Positions 1-9,912 of a stretch of 22,500 nt of DNA are shown here, piece by piece. Each line of letters begins with the position of its first letter. Position 1 is the first letter of the stretch. The notes beneath the pieces are model-generated. The model searched no databases. It saw only the letters and a program-made list of their open reading frames with translations, and was not told the DNA's origin. Made by a program: the position numbers and the translations under genes. This DNA comes from Actinidia chinensis (Eukaryota; Streptophyta; Magnoliopsida; Ericales; Actinidiaceae). The stretch lies in contig VIGQ01001244.1 of assembly GCA_009663005.1 (NCBI GenBank), forward strand, positions 1 through 22,500, written 5' to 3'.

Positions 1-437
1 GCATATCGTTAGAGTTGCACACCTAAAACAGATAAGATATAATAAATAGCACTAAGTCATTGCAAAATGCATATACAATAAATACATTACTACAAAGTGA
101 ATAACAATTAGAAAATATAATAATTTGAAAAAGTAGTGTTTTAATTTTGAAAAAATGAGTAGAAAGAAAAATGGTGTTTTTAACTATTTTTTTTTTTGGA
201 TTTCACTAAAAAAATATTCAATGAATCAAATATACTAAAAAACTTTTAAAGATTTTTTGGTCTGGATTATAATTTATTGGGTCCCCCACCTTTAAGAAGA
301 GAAAATGAGTTTTTTTTAAAAAAAAAATAATTTCAGGTGAAATCTCAACTTTGAATTTAATTCAAATGAGTTCCATCCAACAGAGATGTGAGAGATAAAT
401 TTTAAAAATTCAAAAATCTTTGTGTTTTTTATATTAT
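1..437 (-). mobile_element. Helitron, non-autonomous, 5' portion (3' end off the window)
   Basis: This segment is a diverged copy of the two Helitrons at 2902-4204, in the same orientation. Shared landmarks come in the same order: an ataagatata block, a T-run followed by a cactaaaaaaat block, a gggtc block before a long A-run, then caggtgaaat and an agag..gataa block before a TA-rich end. The minus-strand 5' terminus should read TCTATATTATA. Here only an AT-rich equivalent remains near 425-440, so the border is approximate. The 3' hairpin and CTAG terminus would lie left of base 1. No coding capacity is visible. Assignment rests on similarity to the clearer copies. Confidence 0.5.
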
Positions 438-2901
438 ATTAATATATCTATAAAATTCATACAAAAAACTTTAATACAATAATATGACCATTATGTAATA
501 AATTTTTTGAATTTTATATATGTACAATATTGACATAACTTTACCTACAAACAGCACTTATTCTTTTTTTGTCTTGAAATTTGTGTTCAACACTTTGGTC
601 ACAACTTTTTACTTTTATTTTAGGTCAAAATAACCTATAAACTTAAAAAAACTAATTATTAAAAATTCTATTTTAAAAAAATTTAACTTCCTTACGTTTA
701 AAAAACCAAATTCTAACCAAAAAAAACTTTTGCGCCTTTCACACCCAAAAGAATGTGTTGCCTTTTCAAAATTTTCATTTAAATGAGATTATAGCACCTC
801 TATTTGATAATGCTTGAAATTAGCTTTTTTTGAGTTTACTATGAAAAAGATAAATGTTTTGAATTTACTGTACTAAAAATAATTTTTTTTAAAAAGTAAA
901 TAAGTTTAAAAAATGCAACAGAAAAATTGGTACAAACGTAAGCATAATATAAAAGTAATTATTCCAATTTATTTTTAAGAATTTTTCTTGTATAAATATT
1001 TTTAAATAGATCTTACACAAGATGTAAAAGAGATAAAGCGATCCTTTTCTTGAGGGGTCATATTGTTTCCTCTTCTCTCTCTTTCTCTGCAAAATTAAGC
1101 CTAGAGTCTCGTCTTTTAATGTAATTTAGTGAAATTTCTGAGATCCCCTAACGTTTCTAATTAATTATCTCCACACCCCTGTAATTTTTAAAGCGCACTG
1201 AAAAATCTTTTCAAAATAAAGAAACTCAGTAGGGCGATTTTAATAGGTGTATTAGAAAGAATTATTTTTTTACCAAATGGCCATTAATATGTAAACTTTC
1301 TGTTTTTTATTTTTTAATCTATAATAATTATTTTTTAAAAGAATATGGAAGTTTCTAAAAAGAAGAATAATCTTGTTTTTGTAAAAAAAAAAATTGCTCA
1401 AAAACTTCTTGAAATAAATTTAAGAACAAGACATCATTTTCTATTTTATAATCTATGGAGACAGTTATACAAAATCTTAAGAGCACGTTTTTTTGCAATT
1501 TAGAAGTCCCAAATTTGGCTCTTTCTAGATAGTTTGGTACTTCTGCTTTCCCTTTTTTTGTCTGGGAAAGTTCGGTCGAATCTTTCCCACTTGATATAAT
1601 TATGGTCTTTTGACTCTTTCTCCTTGTTTCCATTTCCGTGCTCAGGAAAATAGCTTGAGCAAAAGGTGCATTTTGTTTGGAGATTTGTTTTTTTATTTTT
1701 TTCAGTGATTTTTTTTTATCATTTATTAAATTTTAATATATTTTTTATTTTTTCTGATGAGAAAAATTTGTAAAATATAATTTTTTTTTATCTAATTAAA
1801 AAGTAAAATGTATTTTTTTTTTCAATTTAATAAAACTTTTTTCTTAATTAGATACAATTTTCTACACTTTTTACTTGGATCCTCTCATCAAGGAAACGAC
1901 AAAATATAAATATAATCCTAACTATGACAAAAGTTAACTAAGACTAAAAATCTCGAAAAACAAAGTAGGTTGTGTAAACATTTTTCTTGAGTTGATTTTG
2001 AAATTAATTTTGAGTCTAACTGAAATTTTCCGATTCTGCCCAAGAACAAACTCAAACAAATTCAAATGGGGTACAATTCGAACAGTTCTATTTGAATAAT
2101 TTTAGTTGGGGTTTCAATTTATCGTTTTGGGAAAAAATTATAAATCTCCTGAATTAAAAATACCCATATTATCCAAAAAAAAAAAAACTAACGTCACACA
2201 CAAAAAAATATTTATATTTAACTAGGCGCCATTATTTTTGGATGTTTTAACAATCCAACAAAAAAATCCCAAAAAATAGTATTAAACTATTATCCAGAAT
2301 ACTTATAGTAGTTCATATATTTAAGATTATGAATAGGACTGGACATCTCTTTCACATTTTGGTTCAATTCAGTTTAAATAATTTTAAAAATTATAAAAAA
2401 AACGTAACTAAAAATTTTGGTTTTTAAATTTAAAACACTGATTGAGGTGGTCTAACGAAACCAAACCAGATCAATTTTTTTGGTTTTTTTTTTAGTCGGT
2501 TTTGATTTTTTTGATTTTTCTTACAACCCTTAAACCAAGACCCGACCAAAAAACTCAATTCTCCAAAAATGACCGTAGTTTTTTATTTTTCAATGAATTT
2601 CTCTCCAGTTTCTTTAATAAAGGAGTCTTAATATAAAATATTATTAAAATAGAAAGAAAACCAACTAAGACCTTTATCTGGGGGCTTTGTTTGGTTTAAC
2701 TCTATTTTTAAAATTTTAATTATTTTAATTTTTTGAGTTTGTGATCATTAGATAAGTGAATTTTTTTGACAGTTTTATCAAAAATTTCCTATTTTTTTTA
2801 ATTGGGTTTCTCTAACATGAGTAATTTATTTTTTTTTTTAAAAATCAATTTAAATAACATATCCACTTAAGAGGGCAAAAATAAAGCTAATTTATCAAGT
2901 A
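438..2901. other. AT-rich non-coding stretch with no supported gene
   Basis: About 2.4 kb of very AT-rich sequence with many A and T homopolymers. ORFs are short and low in complexity. A minus-strand 92-codon ORF at 1355-1633 has a lysine-rich start but no recognisable domain. At about 2330-2535 the sequence starts with taggactggacat and contains ggttcaattcagttt and aaaccaaaccagatca, then acaaccctt. This resembles the subterminal composition of plant hAT elements, but no matching 8-bp flank was found, so it is only a possible remnant. Nothing else is seen. Confidence 0.6.
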
Positions 2902-3348
2902 CTAGTATTGCGCAGTGCCCACGGGCACTATTAAAAAAAGACCACCTCTTATGCTACTCATTAAGTTTTTACAATAAAAAAACAAATAAGATATAAAGAT
3001 ATACATTGCTAAAAAATGGAGAATAATTCAAAATTTACAATTATTTGAAAAAATTTTGTTAGTTGCGAGAAATGAGGGGAAAGAAAGGAGTGTTTTAGTT
3101 TTTTTTTTGTATTAGTCCCACTAAAAAAATGATCAAATGGGTAAAAAATTATGCCCAAATTAAGTTTTTTTTTATCGAATAAGAATTTAAATGTTGGGTC
3201 GAAACCTTGAAAGAAAAACGATATTTTTAAAAAAAATAATATAATTCAGGTGAAATATCGGCCGTTAGATACTCAATGGGATTTCAACGTCGATAGTGGA
3301 AGATAGTTTTGGAGATTTAAAAAAATGAATTAGTTTTTATAATATAGA
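2902..3348 (-). mobile_element. Helitron 1, non-autonomous, complete ends (447 bp)
   Basis: On the minus strand the element begins TCTATATTATAAAAACTAA, the typical plant Helitron 5' end. It finishes with a GC-rich palindrome (GTGCCC, two-base loop, GGGCAC) about 10 bases before a terminal CTAG. On the plus strand this is A|CTAG at 2901-2905, the hairpin at 2915-2928, and GA at 3347-3348. There are no terminal inverted repeats and no target duplication, as expected for rolling-circle elements. No Rep/helicase is encoded, so it depends on an autonomous partner. The right border is not followed by host T; it abuts the CTAG of Helitron 2 directly. Confidence 0.78.
2915..2928 (-). repeat. Helitron 1 3' terminal hairpin
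   Basis: The palindrome gtgcccacgggcac forms a 6-bp GC stem in otherwise AT-rich DNA, about 10 bases from the CTAG terminus. In Helitrons this hairpin acts as the transposition stop signal. Confidence 0.75.
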
Positions 3349-4204
3349 CTAGCCATTATCCGTGCCCCGGCACACGTTAAACACAAATATTGGGAGATAA
3401 CTTTGATTAAACTCAATGAATTTCTACCGTAGATAGAGGAGATAGTTTTGATATTCAAAAACCTTTATATCTATATTATATATGATTTGATTCAAAATTG
3501 TGTGTCTTATTTACTATATTTATTTATCCTTATTATAATAACTTTATTTAAATATTCATTTTCTCACATTCTTTTTATTACAACCATTGGATAAATTAAT
3601 TTCAAAAATATAAAAAAAATAGCAATTAAAAAAATAGACGTATTAAAATAACTTTCTCTTCTATTGAGTTATTTTTTTTTATCTGCTTTATTTTTCATCT
3701 TTTAGTTGTCTTTAGTTAATTTTGTTCACTGATTAATTAATATTTTATCTTTTTGGGCTTCTCTTGATGAATAGTATATAAAAAAATAAAAAATTATATA
3801 ATTTAAAGAAAATTGACTAAAATTAAAAAAACTATTTTATCTTTAATTACATATTTTTTTATATTTTTATACTCTTATCGTCAAAATAACTAAAAAATAT
3901 CACAAATTGATCAAATAATAAGGAATGAGAGAAAAAAGGTGTATTTAATTTTTTTTTTTTGTGGGTTCTACTAAAAAAATGATTCAATGAATAAAACATA
4001 TGCCAATTTTTAAAAAATTTTTTATCCATTGATAAGAATCTATGTGGATCCCACCCTTTGAAGAAGAATGAAGTGATAATTCTAGGAGGAAAAAAAATAA
4101 TCAAATGAAATCTCATCCGGTGGGATTAACCAAATAAAATTTCATCGTAGATAGCGAGAAGATAGATTTGAAATTTCAAAATGAGGTGTCATATATAATA
4201 TAGA
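3349..4204 (-). mobile_element. Helitron 2, non-autonomous, complete ends (856 bp)
   Basis: Read on the minus strand it starts TCTATATTATATATGACACC at 4204 and ends with a GTGCC/GGCAC hairpin (plus strand 3362-3373) and CTAG at 3352-3349. The base right of the 5' end is T (4205), so together with A at 2901 the AT target is preserved around the Helitron 1-2 pair as a unit. Internally, about 3400-3475 repeats the subterminal block found near 4120-4190 (an atttctaccgtagatag-like segment). The copy therefore either carries an internal duplication or is a short deletion derivative fused to a longer copy. No ORF of note. Confidence 0.72.
3362..3373 (-). repeat. Helitron 2 3' terminal hairpin
   Basis: gtgccccggcac is a 5-bp GC stem with a 2-base loop, 9 bases from the CTAG end. 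It occupies the same place as the hairpin of Helitron 1 but differs in sequence. Confidence 0.7.
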
Positions 4205-4455
4205 TTTTTTTATCTTTAGACAAATGAATTTTTTTCTAAAAGATAAAAATATATATTGTTCGGACTCCTCATGTTTAGAAAACATCGAAAGTATGAAATT
4301 TTGATAGAATGTTAAAAAATTTCACTAAAAACAAAAATAATAAAAATAAAAAAAACTCAAAATAAAAGCTAAACCTAACGAAGAGTCGAAGACTTGCTTA
4401 TTTATCAAGTGAAAATTAAAGCATTTTTTTCCTGTAGTATCTTTTTAAAACTAAA
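4205..4455. other. AT-rich spacer right of the Helitron pair
   Basis: AT-rich sequence with A-runs; no ORF, repeat border or signal recognised. Confidence 0.5.
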
Positions 4456-4758
4456 TTAATTAAAACCTATTTTAAATAAATTAAAGATGTTATAAATTTT
4501 AATTAAAACAAGAAAAAATAAAAAAAATTGAGAAACCCAAACAGCTAGATCCCAAATGGGGCTAGTCTTAATAATGTATTCTGCCACCCATGGCAGCTTT
4601 GTGATCCCTGGCGAGTTGGTTTGTGCTATTTTGCTCATTTCGTACTCAGATTTTGCGCTGGCTACCCTTTCCATGGTCCCATGCCTTTCATCACTGATGC
4701 AAAGCTTTATCCAAACGTTATGAAACTTATTGGAACCCCCACAAACTTTTGATCCCAT
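4456..4758 (-). other. Unidentified GC-richer ORF, possible gene fragment
   Basis: An uninterrupted 100-codon minus-strand ORF starts with ATG at 4758. Its first two thirds (down to about 4550) has near-balanced base composition, in contrast to the surrounding AT-rich DNA. Its C-terminal third is an AT-rich run into non-coding sequence that encodes a hydrophobic low-complexity tail. The first 66 residues contain no domain I recognise; short stretches read KVCGGSNKFHNVW and MERVASAKSEYEMSK. The alternative frame of the same strand contains a hydrophobic FVGVPISFITFG stretch but is interrupted. It may be a decayed exon or a fragment moved by a transposon. No function is assigned. Confidence 0.22.
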
Positions 4759-5619
4759 AGAATTTTATGCAGAAAAAACCCATGTTTTATATTATTTTTT
4801 CTAATTTCAACATGACTGTGACGAATATACAAGCGTGGATTCCAAGAAAGCAGTAGAGGGACGAGTGCAATTTCAAAAAAATTTTAAGTAAAAAAACCGT
4901 CCTATTAAATGGATAATTTGAAAACAAATCCGACAAATATAATGGGTATAAATTAAAAAAGCAGTTAGTTTGATTTATTTTTGTTTAAATTATTTTTTGG
5001 CAATCTTTTTTATTTTGGAAGGAATTAAAATCTTTTGCGTTTTTCAATCGTCTTGATTGAGGAATTAAAATAAAAAAATATAACAAAAGACAAAAGACAA
5101 AATTAATTGGTGCGTGATTTGGACTAAGTTTTTGTAGGAATAAATTAGTTTAACAGTTCCTCAATCAAAAACAATTGAAAAAAGTTAAAAATAAATTGAT
5201 TTCAAAAATTAAAATAAGTCTACTAAAAAATAAACAATTCCAATAATAAAACCAAGTAGGCAATAAATAAAATTAAGCCTAAAGCCCACCGTAGTAGTTA
5301 AGACTTTCATAAAAAATGTAATCACGTCCAAAGTGGTGATCGTAATAAGCAAAACATGCGGTTAAATTTAATAAATAATGGCATAAAGACGGAATATGTA
5401 TTTAAATATGTTATAAAAATGTATCGATATCCGAGGATAGAACCGTATTATAGGATGTGCCATCACATTGTGAATTACTTGTAGAATGTGACACAACACA
5501 AAAAATCACATTCGGTGTATTGCTTCGTTATCAACTATTTTTTGGAAACCCGAATTACCTCCTCAACGACTGATTGTTGATGTTTGGTATATATAGGTTT
5601 CGTTTGACACTAGTGTTTA
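4759..5619. other. AT-rich non-coding stretch
   Basis: No ORF of substance, RNA gene or repeat pair recognised. Confidence 0.55.
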
Positions 5620-6180
5620 ACGTTTTTTTGTTTTAAAATAAATAAAAATCATTTTTATATTTTTTTTATTTTTGTGACTTAATTTTATTTAAAGTTAAAG
5701 CCACAAAAAATAACGGGATGAGATATTTAAAAAAGAAGTGGGTACTTTTAAATTTTTAAAAAGATGAATCACAAAAGTCTAAAAGTGTAAAAAATAAAAA
5801 AAGATAACAAATAGATGAGAAAGCAAAACAGGAGGGAGCCCCAAAAAAAGGAAACCGAAGAAAAAAGAGGACTAAGAGAGGAGGTGGGGAAAAATGGGGC
5901 ATTCAATTATAAAATGTAATGCAAAACTAATTAACATAACAAAATACAAAACCACCAAGCGAAATTTAAAATTCGTTATTTGAGATATCTCAAAATAAAA
6001 AAATAAAACAAAACTAAAGAAAAGGAAAAAAAACAAAAAACAAAAAAAAAAAATAAAAAAAAAATGAATAAAGAAAAGAAATAAACTAATAAAAAAAATA
6101 CATAAATAACATGAAAGGAAAAAAAAAAACGAGAACAAAAAAAAAAGCAAAAGAGAGAGAGAGAGGGGGGTTGTTTATGT
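5620..6180. repeat. A/purine-rich low-complexity tract
   Basis: From about 5810 the plus strand is dominated by A with G. About 5985-6150 is almost free of C and T except isolated bases, and it ends in a short GA microsatellite running into a G-run (6152-6170). Long minus-strand Phe-rich ORFs here are artefacts of this composition. The stretch could form triplex or purine-rich structures or be a decayed poly-A-type repeat. It also resembles low-confidence sequence. Confidence 0.6.
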
Positions 6181-6276
6181 TGACCCCAAAAAAAATAAAA
6201 ATAGTCCAATCACCACCCCACTACTGTCAGGGGTGAATGTGTGACTAATAGTCTCTATTATTTCTGCTTGCATCCG

Positions 6277-6284
6277 GTGGACAG
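6277..6284. repeat. Left 8-bp target-site duplication of the hAT element
   Basis: GTGGACAG, identical to 7107-7114, immediately outside the left terminal repeat. Confidence 0.85.
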
Positions 6285-7106
6285 TAGTGGGTGTTCAAAA
6301 AAAATCCGAAAATCGTGTGAATCGAACCGAATCGTGAATGTGGATTTGCGTTCTATGGTTTAATGTGTTATGTATCTGTGGATTTTTTTTTAAAAATTCA
6401 AATGGGTAAAGTTGGCTTCGGTTATCGATTGTATTTTAAAAACCGTGGTTCGAAGCGAAACCGAAACCGAAATCGATTAGATATATATAGATGCTATATA
6501 TATACGCGTATATTATATATCTAGAATATTAATTCAACATACACGTTGATTATTTTAACGTTATCCAAACAAAAATGATTTTCACTCCCATGGTAGTCGG
6601 ATTACTCTATCCATTTTTTAGCAAAGATATTTCACATTCTTTCTCTCATCAAGATTATATAGTTAATTTTCTTTGTTATCAATATGAATTCTTTTTTAGT
6701 TTTTATTTATCTTTTTTTGTTGTCTTCTATTATGAATTTCTAAACTGTTATGAGTTATTAATTACATATTAGAGTTGGTTGAGTAAGTAATATCATTTAA
6801 AAGAGGTCAATTATAAACTATTTTATACTAATTTTGATTCATGACTTGAAGCCATTCAGTAATGAAGTTAGGGATAAAAGAATAATTGGTTTGTAATTTA
6901 TATTTTATAAAAATATTTGGAAATTGTTAATTGTATTGAACCGGACCGAACCCAGAACCACGATAAAGGCGGATCGGTTGTTTTGGCTTTGTTCTAATCT
7001 TGTAAGGGGGGGGTAGGTTCGGTTCTCCATTTTTTCAGAATCGTTAAACATTGGATGGGGGACTGATCTATGGAACCGGGACCAATTCCGAACCATGGAC
7101 ACCCCA
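6285..7106. mobile_element. Non-autonomous hAT element (822 bp)
   Basis: The left end reads TAGTGGGTGTTCA and the reverse complement of the right end reads TGGGGTGTCCATGG. This is an imperfect short terminal inverted repeat of the plant hAT type (consensus near TAGGGGTGTCCA). Both sides are bordered by the perfect 8-bp duplication GTGGACAG, the length typical of hAT insertions. Subterminal regions are rich in gaaccgaa/ggttcgg-type motifs on both strands (6320-6480 and 6935-7095), which in this superfamily are transposase-binding repeats. The interior (about 6490-6900) is AT-rich, includes a TA-rich palindromic stretch at 6480-6525, and encodes no transposase. It is therefore a non-autonomous derivative. 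Confidence 0.85.
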
Positions 7107-7114
7107 GTGGACAG
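7107..7114. repeat. Right 8-bp target-site duplication of the hAT element
   Basis: GTGGACAG directly after the CACCCCA right end; a perfect match to 6277-6284. Confidence 0.85.
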
Positions 7115-7649
7115 TTAGGTTCCACGACCCCTCGAATTCTAGTAATTTTCATTCGGCCCAATCTATTTTAAATTACAAAAGTAATTTCAGTATTGCGTTT
7201 ATTTTCTATTCATTTTCTCATTAAATTCTGCTTTCTTCTGTGTCACAACCTATCAAAGTTTATCTCAATAATCTATCATTTAGTTTGGGTTTGGGATAAT
7301 AGTTGATAGAGAGACAAAATGAAAGAAAGAAAAAGAAAATAAGATCATGAAGTGACGGAAAGGTTAAAATTTGTTCTTTCGATTCATCTGTATGTGTTGT
7401 TTCTCGCTTGGTAAATATTTCACAAAACTCTCGTCCAAACACTGTTTAATGCAAGGAACCTTTTTTGAGGAAGTTTATGGGTGGCAGTTACCTTATAATC
7501 CAATTTTTCTTGTTATAATCCCTATATTGAAGGATTTTTTTGTCCTAGAAAACATCAGCGGTTTCATAACTTGACTTCAGCCGATCTAAAAAACCAAATT
7601 CTAGATCGAAGGCGATGAACGGAAAGCGAACACGAAAACAAAACAATGC
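7115..7649. other. Non-coding stretch downstream of MATE copy B
   Basis: In minus-strand order this follows exon 5 of MATE copy B. I looked here for the exon encoding the MATE C-terminus and found nothing recognisable. Short ORFs on both strands have no domain. Confidence 0.45.
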
Positions 7650-7760
7650 CTGTACACCCCTGTTGAACTTGAAACCCAATAGCAGAGCCAGAGGAATACC
7701 AAACAAATAATAACACCCTAACACCCCTTTTTGGCGTCCGAGATGGCCTCGGATTTGGCC
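7650..7760 (-). pseudogene. MATE copy B, exon 5 remnant
   Basis: The minus strand around 7725-7650 translates as CYYLFGIPLALLLGFKFNRG. This matches the plant MATE block after the GxGWQ...AYVN motif, where the consensus runs CYYLFGIPLGLLLGFKFNLG. Upstream bases to about 7760 keep only a scrambled trace of the GVAIGAGW part and put it in another frame. The exon end reads GTACAG|GC where a GT donor is expected, so the donor appears mutated. The reading frame is open through the core, but the two halves are out of phase. The region covers roughly residues 395-430 of a 500-residue family member. Confidence 0.78.
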
Positions 7761-8040
7761 ATCATCCCGGATTTCTTCCTCCCTCTTCTCTCCAGCTCCC
7801 AGGTTTGCTACCATTTTGCTCTCCTGATCTCCTCCGATCGGACTCCACATCCACCACAGCCGAGATTGTGATCGTACGGGTACCCCGTCCGTGTCACCGG
7901 CCCTCCGCGTGGTAGTGAAAACTATTTTGCCCTCGTGTTGGGAAGGAGATAGCCGTGAGAGACGGTCGCAACTCTCTCTCTCTGCGCGAACCGAAATTTT
8001 GGGGAAGATAAGAGACGATGGTTTTTTTAATATTTTGATT
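7761..8040. other. GC-richer stretch with short ORFs, undetermined
   Basis: Together with 7735-7760 this forms the most GC-rich piece near copy B. On the plus strand an ATG at 7743 opens 20 codons (MASDLAIIPDFFLPLLSSSQ) followed directly by a GT, which looks like a first exon with a donor. The next 24 codons end in a stop. On the minus strand the exon 5 ORF extends leftward through it. I cannot tell whether it is a promoter-proximal exon of another gene, intron 4 of MATE copy B, or chance. A TC microsatellite lies at about 7973-7981. Confidence 0.3.
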
Positions 8041-8041
8041 T

Positions 8042-8160
8042 GGGTAAATTACACTGACCTCCCTGAGTTATAGGTTAACTAATACCAAGAGAACCTTAAC
8101 ATTTAAGAAACATAATTAATATCCCCTAAAGTTTAAAACGTCTAATAATTCTCAGAGGAA
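8042..8160. repeat. Solo arm related to the 9199-9621 foldback element
   Basis: The sequence GGGTAAATTACACTGACCTC matches, in inverse orientation, the right end of the foldback at 9621 (reverse complement GGGTAAATTACATGACTCCC). Similarity continues through several gagttataggttaactaatacc-like units. It may be one end of a larger element spanning 8042-9621 or a separate truncated copy. No shared target duplication with 9622 onward was seen. Confidence 0.55.
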
Positions 8161-9198
8161 AAACAAGGGCCAAAAAAAAGAAATCAATTGAACCCTAAAA
8201 GAACTATTCTAACATTATATCTTACTATTTTAAATTTATTTTTCTTAATGTTGATTTTTATTTATTTTTTATTGAATTTCACAGAAATTCGGGTACTAAA
8301 ATCGTGATAATTTTTTTTGGGGGGAGTAGATGAATTTTTTGGTAAAAATTTAAATATTTTTATACATTTCTTTGGGTTTTATTAATTTATAATTCCTAAA
8401 ATTAGAGAGAAATGCCGAAGATGGACCAAATGGATTTGCCTCCAGTTTTGAATTTTTGCCTAATATATTATTATCTAATAATTTAAAATTAATTTAATCA
8501 AAATAAAACTTAATGATATATTTTTAAATATAGTATTAATATTTAAAGGTAAAAAATTTTATTTAATCATCTAAATATTATTAATATATATTTTATCATA
8601 ACGAAATGATTTTCACATAACAATTAAGTATGAAGTGGGGCTATTTTGTCGTTAACCTCTTATACCATCAATCTAACTTCTAAACATCCTTTCTAAAAAC
8701 ACATCCAAACACCAAACTACAAAGCTACCATTCTTAAAAGGCGGCCCCCCCTTATTATAATCATCCCTTACTTTAAATCCACCTTTACATCTTCCCTCAT
8801 TTTACAACAAAAAAAAAAAAAAAAAAACAAATCCACCCAAATCATCTCCTATTGCCAAACTGGTCCGTAATGAAAACATATCCATAAAAAATTAAGCCTT
8901 TGTCACCCCCCAACTACCTATTGCCGCCATCTTGCAAGTATGTTTTGTGTAATACTAGTTAAAGAAAAATGTCATAATTTATAAATTCATTGTCATGTCC
9001 ATTGGAAGACCCTAGACTAGGAGCTATGGTTCAGGGTGCAATTTTAAATGTTTTGGATGTTGGAGGTGGTTGTAATCCATAAATACCCGAAAAATATAGT
9101 GCCAAAGTCGATCTTTCAAGAAACTTGAGGGGTCCTGCTACTCTCCTGGTGTGTCAGACAATGAGCCTATCATTCCAATTTTCAAAAGAAAAAAATAA
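8161..9198. other. Non-coding interior between repeat arms (intron 4 of MATE copy B)
   Basis: AT-rich, with a C-rich patch at about 8690-8760 and a poly-A run at about 8811-8827. No ORF or gene similarity recognised. Confidence 0.5.
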
Positions 9199-9621
9199 AT
9201 GTAAATTAACGGACTCCCATGAGGTTCTGAGTTAATACCACATGATCCTGATGTGTTGAAAATTATAATCACCTCCCCTAAGGTTGAAACTTGTAACATA
9301 TTCTCTTCAGTTTATACACGAACACCCCTGAACTTATGAGTTAATACGCAAAGCACTCTGATAATTTACTTATTTTTGTGCCTTTTTGACAAAATTTTGA
9401 TGACGTCAGGGTCAGTGATCAGTGTAAAAATTGAAGAGAATTGGTAACAATTTCAAACTCGGGGTGATTTGTTTTATTAATTCAGAACCTCATGGGGATC
9501 ATGTAGACATGAAGAATCTGTTATAAATTTCAAACCTCAGGGGAGGTCATGATAATTCTCAAACGTAAGGGATACTTTGTGGATTACCTGGGAACCTCAG
9601 GGGAGTCATGTAATTTACCCA
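9199..9621. mobile_element. Foldback/MULE-like inverted-repeat element
   Basis: The two halves are long imperfect inverted repeats. The left arm runs gtaaattaacggactcccatgagg... to about 9370 and the right arm is its reverse complement from about 9425 to 9621. Each arm is built of diverged units containing acctcccctgaggtttgaaa-type motifs, and about 55 bases form the loop. A 9-bp match (AAAAGAAAA at 9184-9192 and 9622-9630) could be a Mutator-type target duplication. However, it is low-complexity and stands 6 bases off the left terminus. No transposase. It lies in intron 4 of MATE copy B. Confidence 0.68.
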
Positions 9622-9689
9622 AAAAGAAAACAAGAAAACATAGATCTATCAGCATATTACTGGACGAAGAAAAGTCAGTAAAAACCAAG

Positions 9690-9912
9690 ACGTGAAAAGT
9701 TGAGATTGTACCACAACAATGCCAAGTCCTAGCCATGGGGTGAGCTCGTAGACTAGCTCTTGGACGATGGGATGGTTGAAAATAAGGATGGTTTTACTGC
9801 TTTTTTCCGGTGATGAAAGAACGGGAGCAGGAAGATACCCTATGAGAAACGAAGTTATCCCACTGTGGAGAATTTCGCTGCTCTCGGCCTAGTTCATTCG
9901 ATACCCTTTGCG
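9690..9912 (-). pseudogene. MATE copy B, exon 4 remnant
   Basis: The minus strand begins after a GATGCAG acceptor at 9913-9914 and reads RVSNELG, the hallmark SVRVSNELGAG block of plant MATEs. It later reads VQELVYELTPWLGLGIVV, matching the VxxLVxELTPLLALCIVINN block. Between them the sequence is frameshifted and contains a stop. The end near 9690 (VVVQSQLF) corresponds to the NNVQPVLSG border, but a clean GT donor is not visible. Length of about 220 nt is near that expected for this exon. A 51-codon ORF (9794-9949) runs through its start but is not the original frame throughout. Confidence 0.85.

Noticed and set aside
1355..1633. Minus-strand ORF of 92 codons with a Lys/Ser-rich start
   Set aside because: No recognisable domain; the second half is AT-rich low complexity, so a gene is not supported.
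2330..2535. Possible hAT element starting taggactggacat
   Set aside because: Only composition and one end are suggestive; the other end and the target duplication are missing.
5872..6209. Minus-strand Phe-rich ORFs of 92 and 77 codons
   Set aside because: They are translations of an A-rich low-complexity tract, with no protein-like composition.
6905..7102. Minus-strand 65-codon ORF
   Set aside because: It falls within the right subterminal region of the hAT element and is explained by that repeat.
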